A stretch of DNA of 64,000 nucleotides, from contig NC_065571.1 in the NCBI RefSeq assembly GCF_937616625.2, positions 55,165,651-55,229,650 of the forward strand, given 5' to 3'. The translations under genes and the position numbers were made by a program. This document shows, piece by piece, positions 34,907 to 44,625 of the stretch (position 1 is the first letter of the stretch; each line of letters starts with the position of its first letter). The notes under the pieces were generated by a model. It ran no database searches and was not told where the DNA came from. It was given only the letters and a program-made list of their open reading frames with translations. Source of the stretch: Mercurialis annua. Lineage: Eukaryota > Streptophyta > Magnoliopsida > Malpighiales > Euphorbiaceae.

Positions 34907-36068
34907 TCACAGTTTCAATATCATGATCACCTCGCCACCAGCTGAGCTACTACTAATAACCTTCTGGAGACTAACCGCACGTCTTGATTTGATGGTGGCA
35001 GCATGAGACGTCAGCACCGATTTCGACACAGCTGCCGCAGTGGCGAGAGCAGCTCCTGACTTCGTAGTTGATCTCACACTGTTGAAAAGAGAAGTCAATG
35101 GTCTCGACAACGATGATGAAAGAAGTCTCCATGCCGGATCACATGAAGGCTTGCATGACTTAACTTGAGTAAAAGAATTGCGGCGTGGTTGAGTAGTGTG
35201 ATTATTAATATTGACGTTGATGAATTTTTTGAAACGACGTCGTTTAGGGGGGGATTGATAACGTAGCTAGTAACAAACGTAGCTAGTAACATAAAGGCAG
35301 CAAAGCAGCCTCACCAACATAAGATCTCACCAATTCAGGCAATTAGGGTACCCGGACCGAGAAACCTTCACTGAACAACCCACTTGACTACTGCCTGCAC
35401 GAATGGACGAGCTAATAGAAACGGTATCTCTGTATAAAGCACGACTGATGCGGTGACTGAAGTAATCAACCTAACTCGGTCCACGTCCACACCGACCTCA
35501 GTTTCTACCAACAAACTCTCCGACATCACAAACAGAATCTGACACACACAGAAGGTTCTCCACATCACATATCTTGCTCGATATACGAGACACAATGAGG
35601 AGTTGCCACCTCAGCTAACCGATTCTGTGGAGGCCAAGAGAAGAGGAATAATCCGCTGAGGTAGTTTTGCACAAGGTGAACCTATATAAGGCACCTTATG
35701 TGCAAACCCTGAAATAATTCTTTTTCTTACTCTGCACTCTCTTTTCTCTTCTCTTCTTCCTTTTCTTCTTACAAATAGTGATTAGACCGTCGAAGCGATT
35801 TTCCGGTGTCCCTCACCGGTATTTCGTCTGACATTTTCCCTGTTTGTTTTTGTTCTTTCAAGGCCTGTTGACCGGACCAGACGGCAGTGATGGCAGTTAG
35901 CGAGGGTGAGTGGAGATGAAGGAGGCGATGGTGACGTGGATGAATCGGAGGAGTCGTTGAGGATTTCGTGGAGAGAATGACGAGAGATAGAAGTCGAGTC
36001 GTTGGGGGAGTGCAAACTGAGGAAGGAGTGACGACAATAACGACAACCATGACGATCACAGTTGCCAT
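34907..36068 (-). pseudogene. Unidentified gene split by an LTR-like insert
   Basis: I do not recognise this gene. A minus-strand frame at about 35255-34907 is coding-like: a basic stretch (LKRRRFKKFINVN), a Ser/Arg segment (WRLLSSSLSRPLTSLFNSV) and an Ala-rich run, then a stop. A second minus-strand frame at about 36015-35860 is Ser/Pro-rich (SPNDSTSISRHSLHEIL). Between them lies a GC-richer block that reads like a plus-strand retrotransposon LTR. The two parts may belong to one low-complexity protein broken by the insertion. Alternatively both frames are fortuitous. The start codon is not decided. Confidence 0.25.
35257..35860 (+). mobile_element. Possible solo LTR (Gypsy-like)
   Basis: About 600 bases of higher GC than the surroundings contain a TATA-like CCTATATAAGGCACC (35680s), a pyrimidine-rich stretch, then ACCGTCGAAGCGATTTTCC and GTCCCTCACCGG. 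That end resembles the ends of plant Gypsy LTRs (recalled, not searched). A TGATAACG start is possible, but no 5-bp target duplication was found, so borders are approximate. Confidence 0.3.
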
Positions 36069-36575
36069 ATTGATAAAGAGGTAAAGATTATGAGGAGTTG
36101 ATAATAAATTGTAAAAAGAGTAGAATGAGTCTCTAAATTTTTAATAAAAGTTTAATTATTATTTTTAATTTTTTAAATGACACAACAGCGGTTGAGTAAG
36201 TATGAATTTTAAGATAATTACAAAGAACTGCCTGATATGGTTGCTAGTGTTAATTCTTTTAGGTTATGGTGGAATTGAAAATAGAAGGTGTTGATTTGGG
36301 TGTAATTGGCGATTTTAAAATGTCAAGATATAAACGAAAAGGAGTTAAAAGATGAAGATTTTTTTAGTCTATTAGCCTATATTCAAAAATAAATACATCA
36401 AGAGTTTTGAGATACTCTGTCTATTTTTTTCAACTTTCATGGATACGCTGTGTGTTATGTTTAACCCTTGAATTAATTATGAAATGGCAGTTTCACCGTT
36501 CAAGGAAAGTTTATGGGATGATGAGCTAAAAATATAGTTTTATTTAATTTTAGTTAACTAAATTAAATTTATTTA
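36069..36575. other. Intergenic, no gene seen
   Basis: AT-rich sequence. No coding or repeat borders. Confidence 0.5.
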
Positions 36576-36742
36576 GGATCGGGATTCTCTCATGTTCAAT
36601 AATCTACATCATTTATTATAAAATAAATAAATTAATTTAACTAAATTTGGACTTTTTTGATCTACACTATTCATTTTGTAGTGTAAATTTAATGAACATG
36701 ACCCCTCATGAGGCTCATGTTCATTTGAAGAATCCCAATCCA
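36576..36742. mobile_element. Small MITE-like repeat, 167 bp
   Basis: The left end GGATCGGGATTCT and the right end AGAATCCCAATCC are inverted. CATGTTCA and TGAACATG lie inside. ATTTA flanks both sides. The class is uncertain. Confidence 0.45.
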
Positions 36743-36926
36743 TTTAATAATGGTGTATTTTTGGTCAAGCAATGGATAGACGACATGTCGTCGCTATGAT
36801 GATGACTTTATGGGCTGAATTACTTTGACCTCGATGGGCCGAGTTGGACGGAAAGTAAGGTCGCAAATAAACGACGTCGTTGGTTCAAATTCGAAATTAG
36901 TTTCCTAATTAAACGTACAGCGAAGC

Positions 36927-36951
36927 TATAAATCTCACTGATAAACCCTAA
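36927..36951 (+). promoter_or_regulatory. TATA-like box and telo-box upstream of the RNA methyltransferase gene
   Basis: TATAAAT (36927-36933) is followed closely by AAACCCTAA (36943-36951), a telo-box. In plants telo-boxes are frequent in promoters and leaders of ribosomal-protein and RNA-processing genes, fitting the downstream gene. The start codon is at 37051. Function is inferred from position. Confidence 0.5.
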
Positions 36952-37050
36952 CTCTTCCATTCTGTCTGCAAATTTATCAAAGCTTAACGCGCCAACAGAT
37001 TTTCATTTCCTTTTCTTTCTCTTCCCTCGATTATCTGTATATCTGACGAA

Positions 37051-39226
37051 ATGACAGAAGAGAAAGAAAAGAAAATCATGAATAACATTATCAACAACAA
37101 CACTGAGAAAAAGAAGAAGAAGCAAAATAGAAAACAGAAGAATCAACAAGAACTTGAAGTAAATGGAAATGATCAGAAACAGAAGAATCAACAAGCCGTT
37201 GAAGCAAACGGAAACGATCAGAAACAGAAGAATCAACAAGCAGTTAAAGTAAACGGAGACGAAAGCAAACGGAACGGCGAAGAGAAAACAAAAGAAGAAG
37301 AAATGAAGAACGAAAGCAGAAGCGGCGTTAACAACAAGAAGAGAAAAGGGAAAGAAGTATGTCCGTTCGGAAATTACAGAAGCTATTACGGTTACCGCGT
37401 AATTCTCTTATCTCATTATTTTATTTTTTAATTTAAATATAAGTTTAAATTTTTAATTTTAATTTTTGTTGAGTAAGTTAGGGTTTGTATGATTGTAGTT
37501 GAGTAAGTTAGGGTTTGTATGATTGTAATTGATATATGAAATGATGTGAAACAGATAGGGAAAGATATGGAAGAAGATCCACGGCTTAAGGTTTTAAAGA
37601 AGGAATGGTTTGAAGGAAAAGATTGCCTTGACATTGGCTGCAATAGCGGCATTGTTACTATTCAGATTGGTAAAATCTCACTCTGTTTTTTTATCACCTT
37701 TTTTTAATTCTATGATGACTTATCATTTGTTTCTTTATAATTATTGTATTTGTAACAGCTAAAAAGTTTAACTGCCGGAAAATACTTGGAATCGACATTG
37801 ACTCTGGTAAGAACAAACTTCGTTTTTTTTACCTTTTTATGTGCTTCTGATTGTGATTTCAACAGCATTTTGTGTATATTAGAGTGAGAATTTAAACTAT
37901 TTGCGTGTGTTTTTATGTGTATTAGTTGCTTCTCTTGAGCATATAGAAATCAATGACTAGAAAACTTTGTGATTTGATATTTTTATTTTAGTTGATTTGG
38001 TAACGGATGATGCTTTGTTACTCGTAATGTTTCAGTGCTAAATCAATTATTCTATTTATCTTCCAGATCGGGTTTCAGATGCATTTTGGCACTTGAGAAA
38101 ATTTGCGAGAGCAGGTGCTGCTGCGAAGGGTAATAACAAGGCTGCTAAAATGGAGGTCGCAAATGATGCAATTGGTTCAGAAAATTCTGTAGCTCCATTG
38201 TCAATAGATAGAAATGAGACTGGAACGGATAATTTACATTCTGAGGAAATAGACCTATTTGATATAGTTTCTTTTAAAAAAGAGAACTTCGTACTGAGTT
38301 GGTCGCAGCCGGATAAGCAGTATGATACAATTCTTTGGTAAGTTTCTTTTATCTGTTGCATGCAATGAAAATGAGTTTCTTTTAAATTTTAGTAGTAACG
38401 TTTGATTAGTCCAGCAAATTATCATCATTTTTCTATGTAAAAGCATGTGGTTGTTTATTGCTTTGTGTAGTCATGTGGTGTAATGCTCGTCCCTTGACTT
38501 GCTGCAGTCTGAGTGTGACGAAATGGATTCATTTAAATTGGGGCGATGAAGGACTAATTACTCTGTTTTCAAAAATCTGGAGACTTCTTCGTCCGGTAAT
38601 TAAATCATCTATTGTAGTATTTGAATATCATCCTTGTATTTACTGAGGTAGTTGTTATTTTGAGCAGGGTGGCATTTTCTTGTTGGAACCTCAACCTTGG
38701 CGATCATATGAAAATAATCATCTCGTTTCTGAGGTTTTAATTTCTTTCCATATTTGATATAAATTAAAGTAATTCACCTTCTCTTAGGTCTATCACACTT
38801 TTGGGGAAGGCATGTAACTTTATTAAACTTTTTGATACCCTCAACTAAAGATTTTATTTATTTTCTTTTCCTTTAGAAAATATTACATTCTTTTGTTTGT
38901 TTTCTCGAGCACCTTATTGTCTATCCATTTACCTAAGAATTCCTTCTCAAACTGTGCAGACAGCAGCTATGAATTATCGAACCATCAAATACCGTCCAAA
39001 GTGTTTTAATGAAATTCTTCTAGATAAGGTATGTCTTTGGCGTTTATCTTAGTGTCAAGGTTCACTGGAACTAGCAAATTTCTGGGAGGTTTCTTTTATC
39101 TTCTGATGGTCAGTTCGAATTGTTGCTTGTTTACAGATTGGATTCAGGAAAGTCGAAAACCTCTCTTCAGCTGTATCTGGCAGCAAAACTGGATTTGATA
39201 GACCCATTTTTGCATATCACAAATGA
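37051..39226 (+). CDS. BCDIN3/MePCE-type RNA 5'-methylphosphate capping methyltransferase
   Basis: Eight exons join in frame to 364 residues: 37051-37398, 37555-37669, 37759-37806, 38067-38337, 38508-38595, 38668-38733, 38960-39028, 39137-39226. The family transfers a methyl group from S-adenosylmethionine to the 5' gamma-phosphate of small RNAs (7SK and related). The SAM motif LDIGCNSG is at about 141-148 and is preceded by [11 protein letters not shown], conserved in the family. Later blocks are [35 protein letters not shown] and a C-terminal [11 protein letters not shown]. The first 110 residues are very Lys/Gln/Asn-rich with three 15-residue repeats, a probably disordered nuclear tail. 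The Arabidopsis relative is At5g51130 (from memory). A 60-residue acidic loop in exon 4 splits the core. The RNA target in plants is not settled. Confidence 0.92.
37126..37260 (+). repeat. 45-bp coding minisatellite, three units
   Basis: Three in-frame 15-codon units read [26 protein letters not shown] and [13 protein letters not shown] (with flanking K residues). The second and third are nearly identical at the DNA level, so unit gain or loss is plausible between accessions. Confidence 0.85.
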
Positions 39227-39604
39227 ATGAGCTAGCAAAAGGTTGTGGTATACAGCATTTAGCCTCGTCACCATTAAATACGGCGCATAGATTTTGGGAG
39301 TTATAACTTTTACAGGCAGGCAAATGAAATTAAATTAGCGCCAAGGGAGCTTCAGACCCTCTTAAATGGATTATCAGTTACGGTGATCTCTCAATCACGC
39401 CTCTGTTTTTTGTGAGCTAATACTAAAATCTCTAAAGTAATATAAATTACAGCGAACATCTTCATGTTCATAATGTACATATATTTGTTTTTGCTGTTTT
39501 GTTCTACAGTTGCTCAGTTTAACTTGTGGAAAGTTGACAGTACAAAATTGCTATCAAGCAGCCAATACCAGAGAATTAATATATCAAGGTTTAAAAAATT
39601 TGCT
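39227..39604 (+). other. 3' UTR of the methyltransferase gene and spacer
   Basis: Transcript-like sequence after the stop, then AT-rich spacer up to the point (about 39605) where homology to the downstream flank of BAHD copy 3 begins. Confidence 0.45.
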
Positions 39605-39913
39605 TAAATCACTAGTTTCATTAAAGGTCTGGATATATTAGTTCGAATAGCCTTTTAATTATTAAGAAAAAAATTATATTAAAATGAAGAATCTAGACAT
39701 ATTTATCAAATAAATATCTCTATTTTATTATTAATTGATCACTTAAACTAAATATATGAAGTTATTAAAACTATTCAATAATATAAGGAATTAAGAATAC
39801 ATTTGTATTTTATTATTAAGAAATTACTCACAACACGATAGTAATTTTTTTCCAATTTAAAATGCAAGGACAAAATATTAAAATAGATGTAGAAACTCAT
39901 GCAATTATATTTT

Positions 39914-40091
39914 TTTTTTTAGTTTGATTATGAGGTGTCTTGAACGGATTCCAACTATAAAATCACACCTTTAAATCTTGTATATTTAGACTAATTCTCA
40001 CTCGAGCTGGATAGATTCCTTGCGGGAAGTAAAACTCTGGCCCAAATTTAATCCGCGTGCTTTACCAACTCACCTGCGCATTGAAGTTGAT
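39914..40091 (-). mobile_element. SINE-like retroposon, 178 bp, absent from BAHD copy 3
   Basis: On the minus strand it starts GATTCGA-poor but tRNA-like (GCGCAGGTGAGTTGGTAAAG) and ends in a poly(A) run. It is flanked by 13-bp duplications GCAATTATATTTT (39901-39913) and GTAATTATATTTT (40092-40104). The paralogous flank of BAHD copy 3 reads straight through (CATGCAATTATATTTTGTAGGG, 54550-54571), showing the empty site. Its 3' half matches the SINE at 11587-11802. Confidence 0.9.
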
Positions 40092-40095
40092 GTAA

Positions 40096-41403
40096 TTATA
40101 TTTTGTAGGGTTGGAAGGAAGCATATTGGAGGATACCGTGATTTTGTTGAAACTTGAGCATGTCTTCCGTAGTCAAAGAAACCCATGCTTCAATTCCTTC
40201 ACCATCCTTTGCATCAATAAAAACTGCCAAATTGTTAAGCCCCATATGAGTGCTAATCCAAGCAGGTTTTCCCCATCCAAAATCAGCTTCATAGAACGGA
40301 AATTTGCACCAACTGCTAAAGCTAAAAACATCTGTCACCATCTTCATCTCTGCTGCTGATTTTATGAATTTCAAGTATTCACCATCTTCATGCACATTCC
40401 TCACATGTTCATCGTTTATGCTCCTTATCGACTGCCTTAAATTTCCTGCTAAACCCTTGTACTCTACTTCCGTGTTCCTCGGCCATTGCGCCAATATCGG
40501 TTGATTGATGTTCCCTATACACTTGTTCGGCAATGACGGGTTCAATCTCTTGCGTAAATTTACCGTACTTGTAGCAAGATGAGGTTTCGTGCTTGATGAT
40601 CGGTCTTTTTCTTGGGTGACGGCTATTACAGCTCCCCAAATGAGTGCAAATAATGCCTCTACACGAGTTGGATGGTCCCCGATTTTTTCCTTTAGAGAAG
40701 ATAATTTCGAGCTATCGAAAACAAATTTTCTAGTAACGATTGTAGATAACAATAAATCTTTATCCATGTAATTGCCCATGAAAAAGGACGATAAGTCTTG
40801 AGGAGGAAAAAGAGAAGTGCAGTCAAAAACGACACCCGCCATGTCATCATTTTCATGCTCGGTGCCACCACCGCGATTAATCGTTGCCCAGCTCGTAACG
40901 AATGAAGCAAGAGCTGAAGCATCAGCGAGAGCATGCCGAACGCAAACTCCAATCGCAATTCCTCCGCATGAGAAGAAATTTACTCTAACTAGTAACATCT
41001 CTTGATCAACTAAATTGTCTGATCTATCATGCGGGTTACACGGAAGTAGCTGAACAAGAAAACCAGCGTCGTGCTGATTAAGCACCGAAGACATGTCTGT
41101 ATCAACGACGGCTTCAGTGTAAATAACTCCATGATCATTGCAGTCGACGGATAACGCGTCTTTGAAGCGTCCGGCGAACGGAAAGTAATGAGTTAATGTT
41201 TCCGAAAGGGAGGATTTTAAGTGAGCTATGTTGGATTGTTTGGCATTACTAGTTGGTGCATAGAAGAGGAGTAAGGGTGCGTACATAGGAGGGGATAACT
41301 GATCTAGAAGACAGAGTTTATAGGTTCTGAGTCGAGTTGGTGTTGGGGATGAAGAAGGCTTGATGATTTCTTTGGATATTATTTTAACAATATTCGTGGC
41401 CAT
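40096..41403 (-). CDS. BAHD acyltransferase, vinorine-synthase-like (copy 1)
   Basis: Single-exon gene, 435 residues, the usual length for BAHD enzymes, which transfer an acyl group from acyl-CoA to a hydroxyl or amine of a specialised metabolite in the cytosol. The catalytic HALAD motif starts at His157 in a channel between the two domains. The structural DFGWG motif is at 374-378. The N-terminus (IIKPSSSPTPTRLRTYKLCLLDQL) and DFGWG followed by KPAW fit the clade with vinorine synthase, salutaridinol 7-O-acetyltransferase and related alkaloid/terpenoid acetyltransferases. The acceptor cannot be read from sequence. A TATA box lies 75-80 bases upstream of the ATG. It is the intact sister of the copies at 44626-46307 and 54556-55866, all on the minus strand. 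Confidence 0.93.
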   Translation of the reverse strand: MATNIVKIISKEIIKPSSSPTPTRLRTYKLCLLDQLSPPMYAPLLLFYAPTSNAKQSNIAHLKSSLSETLTHYFPFAGRFKDALSVDCNDHGVIYTEAVVDTDMSSVLNQHDAGFLVQLLPCNPHDRSDNLVDQEMLLVRVNFFSCGGIAIGVCVRHALADASALASFVTSWATINRGGGTEHENDDMAGVVFDCTSLFPPQDLSSFFMGNYMDKDLLLSTIVTRKFVFDSSKLSSLKEKIGDHPTRVEALFALIWGAVIAVTQEKDRSSSTKPHLATSTVNLRKRLNPSLPNKCIGNINQPILAQWPRNTEVEYKGLAGNLRQSIRSINDEHVRNVHEDGEYLKFIKSAAEMKMVTDVFSFSSWCKFPFYEADFGWGKPAWISTHMGLNNLAVFIDAKDGEGIEAWVSLTTEDMLKFQQNHGILQYASFQPYKI

Positions 41404-41480
41404 CTCTTTGATTCAGAGTGAAATGTTCTTAACTGGGTTAAGGATTGTTTTGAGAATGAGATAGCTTAATGTCAATGGAA

Positions 41481-41486
41481 TATATA
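41481..41486 (-). promoter_or_regulatory. TATA box of BAHD copy 1
   Basis: TATATA within CTATATATTCC, about 78 bases upstream of the ATG. The same element is at 55941-55946 upstream of copy 3. In copy 2 a Helitron is inserted within it. Confidence 0.6.
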
Positions 41487-41763
41487 GGAAAAAAGTTGCC
41501 TTCTTTGAGGAAATGTCATACCACGCCAAAAGTATAGCACCAATCACATTATTTTTAGGCTAATAGTATGAAAAAACCTCCACCAACTTTATTAATGTAG
41601 ACAAAAAATGTAAAAATTAAATAAAAAAAGTAAATAAATCTCCTTAAAATTAAAATTTTCAAAATCTAATATAAACATCAATAAACAATTATTAAAAATA
41701 GCAAATCCAAAGTAAAATAAATCAAACTGTAAGCTTGACCTCCTTTTAAATAAAAATAAATGT

Positions 41764-42104
41764 GCATTTTTTTTTGATAAAAGGGAAACCGGCGAAAATC
41801 AGAAAGAAATAGAGAGATATACACATTCGGAAAAACGAAATTCTCGCATTATCATCAGAGATGTAGCTAGAAATATTAGCTAACAAAGCATCATAGACAT
41901 TGAGTTCTAAATTCTGAGAGAAGCCATGGTTAGGCATTCTGTCAGCACATCGATTTTTTTTCATGTGGATATATTGGATTTTCACACGCCAATCTCGCTT
42001 CAAAAGACATTTGATAGCAATCAACAAATTAGTATTGACATTAACAGAATAATCTTCCTTAAGAATAGCTTCCACTACAATTAAACTATCCGGCTCAAAA
42101 AATT
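41764..42104 (-). mobile_element. 5'-truncated LINE carrying an RNase H remnant
   Basis: The minus-strand frame (about 42098-41746) reads LIVVEAILKEDYSV, IQYIHMKKNRCADRM and LLANISSYISDD, the pattern of the RNase H domain (RVT_3 type) at the end of plant LINE ORF2. A short A-run ends it on the minus strand. The matching flank of BAHD copy 2 (near 47250-47280, AATAAATATGTATATTAGAC) lacks it, so this is an insertion upstream of copy 1. Target duplication looks like ATGTGCAT / ATGTTCAT. Confidence 0.75.
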
Positions 42105-42119
42105 AGTATGTTCATATTA

Positions 42120-43940
42120 GACAAATTATACTATACATAAAAGCTAAATCAAAACTACCCAGATGTGAAACGACATACTGAAATTGACTGACGTTCCATA
42201 TGGATGTCAAAGGCTTGGGGATGTTAAAAATTATGTACAAGAAAAAAGGGGTGTTGGTTGGACATAAGCGAATATTAACAAAACCATAAAATACAGTTAT
42301 GACACTAAGGAAAAATTAAAAATAAATTACATACCAAAAAGTCAATAAAACGCAACAAGCAATTAATAATTATTATGCCAATCGACAAAACACAAGTTGG
42401 ATTTTTGACTTTGAAATAAGGCTAGCCTCATATGTATACAAAAAAAATATTGACTTTAAAAGATTAAAAAAATTATGAAATCATAGAAATTTTTATTTTG
42501 AATTTTATGAAGATCGAGTACTTATTTGTTTGAAATTATATAAGTGTACTTATTTGTTTGAAATTATATAAGTGTATTTTATTATGTATAGAAAAAATAA
42601 TTTATGTGAGTTTTCGTTTTAAAATATATATATATATTAAGGTTAAAAATGATAAAAAGAGCTTTTGACTTTAAAATTTCGACTTTATCCATAAATATTA
42701 AATACGGCAAGATATGGTAAATTAATGTTAATATAAACAATAAAAAATAAAATAATTGTGATTTCTTTTTGCAAATAATGATCTTTATAGGTATTTTTAT
42801 GTATGTCTATATCATAAAAAAATTATAATAAAACCTTTTCTTTTGAGAAGGTGAAAAGTCAGAAAGAGTCACTTCTTGCCTCAGGCGGGGGGAAGGAGGA
42901 GATGATTCTCATGCTCCCGAAAGAATTGTGTGGGTAGCTTTTTTTAGGATTTGACTTGAATTGTTCGACTCCATCTAAATGGGAAATTCGCTGTTCATAT
43001 TCATTAAAAATCAAGTTGTGTCTAAAATATCTCTTCAGGTGATTAAAAGGACCCGTCCTTTCGTCGAGTTCCCGGTCCGGTTTACTAGACCTTTTTACTC
43101 TCCAGCGGAGAAGAAAGCTCGAAGAAAGCTAAATTAAAATTACGCAGATTTAAAACGACAATACTAAAACTGATTGCCGTTTTTATATCGATGTCGTGGT
43201 TTGGGTAATTTCTTTTTTTTTTTTATCTGTCTGGCTTGGTAAGTTAAAAATTAAGTAAGTACAGAAAAGGATGTTGTTGGTTGGACATAACCGAATATTA
43301 ACAAACCATAGAATAAAGTTATGATACTAAGAAAAAATTAAAAATAAATTGAATAAGTAATAAAAAGTCAATAAAACACAACAAACAGTAATTATTAATG
43401 CCATTAAGCAAAACACATTTCAAGAATTTTTGATTTTGATATAAGGCTAGCCTAATATGTCAAATTTAGGTAGAAAAGTCATACTTTTGGTCCATTTTTT
43501 TTTTTGAATAAGTCCATATATTTTTATGCATTACACTTCAATCCTTATTCTTTTTCATGATTTAGTTGTTTCAAGAAAATTAATTTGTTAATAATGACAT
43601 TAATATATTTTATTACTGTAACATACTTAAATAGTATTTAAAACAAATTCTATTACCACTACTTTTATTTTATTAATCATGTACAGGAGACAATACAATA
43701 TTGATTTAAAAAGATTAAAAAAATTATGAAATCATAGAAAATTTTATTTTGAATTTTATGAAGATCTTTGTTATATGTGTACTCATTTTTTGAAACTATA
43801 TATGTATACTTTATTATGTATAGAAACAATAATTTATGTGAGTTTTTCATTTTAAAACATATATTATATAAAATATAAAATAAAAACTCCATATATGTAA
43901 ATTTTAAGGTAAAAAAATGATAAAAATTCGTCTTTATACA
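42120..43940. repeat. Diverged direct duplication (42120-42720 and 43135-43940)
   Basis: Blocks in the two segments match in the same order, for example GTTGGTTGGACATAA, AAAGTCAATAAAAC, AAGGCTAGCCT and AAAAAATTATGAAATCATAG. No gene is present. The segment between them (42838-43130) is GC-richer and unrelated. Confidence 0.6.
42838..43130. other. GC-richer patch of unknown origin
   Basis: Sequences such as CTTGCCTCAGGCGGGGGGAA and CGAGTTCCCGGTCCGG differ in composition from the AT-rich surroundings and have no long reading frame. The style recalls organelle, especially mitochondrial, DNA, but no organelle gene was recognised. Confidence 0.3.
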
Positions 43941-44340
43941 TAAATATTAAATAGATATCTCTAACGCATTAAGGTATTGTTACTAATAAGACGGCGTGCT
44001 CAAGAAGCTAGTATATTGACACACTGGTGCGTTTGGGGTATTAATGTCTGATGCATTTGAAGCATCTAACATGACCAACAGAAGCGATGCATGTCATTCT
44101 TTTTTTTATTAGAAGTTTAAAAATATAAAGAGAAAAAGATAGTTTTTTTTATGTATTTGTAATATATTAGAGACGTGTAGGATAGGTAACTGAGATATAT
44201 CTCTAATTGCATCGACATGGAGGTATTGTTACTATTGAAATGGCATGCTAACGCGCTATTTTGGGCACGGGCGCGTTGATGCGTCTGATATGACTGACAC
44301 TCACGCAACATGTATCATCTTTTTATTGGAAGGGTAAAAA
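43941..44340. repeat. Degenerate tandem duplication with GC-rich GATGCGT motifs
   Basis: Two roughly 200-bp segments (43950-44110 and 44160-44340) share GGTATTGTTACTA and GATGCGT/GATGCAT-type motifs followed by a T-run. No coding. Confidence 0.4.
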
Positions 44341-44395
44341 TTATAAAGACATGTGAATGTGAAGATTTTAGAGAGTTGTATTGGAGAAAAAAATT

Positions 44396-44397
<2 letters not shown>

Positions 44398-44428
<31 letters not shown>
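44398..44428. repeat. (TA)n microsatellite
   Basis: About fifteen TA units without interruption, in the 3' flank of BAHD copy 2. Confidence 0.95.
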
Positions 44429-44429
<1 letters not shown>

Positions 44430-44625
44430 CTAAAAAAAGTACTCAATTGAAATAAAAAAAAAACTATATTTAATATTAATTTTTTTATAGTTAATAATAT
44501 AAGGAACTAGGGATACATTTATATTTAATTATTAAGAAATCAGATATAGTAATTTTTTTGGCAATTTAAATTGCTAGGATAAACACTTCAAATAGATTTA
44601 GAAATTCATGCAAGCCTATTAAAAA

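Noticed and set aside
36015..36068. Hydrophobic minus-strand start MATVIVMVVVIVVTPSS as a signal peptide gene
   Set aside because: It arises from GAC/GAT-rich repetitive sequence and competes with another frame; no homology was recognised.
41746..42075. Minus-strand frame of 109 residues as a host gene
   Set aside because: It reads as the RNase H end of LINE ORF2 and is absent from the paralogous flank, so it is part of a mobile element.
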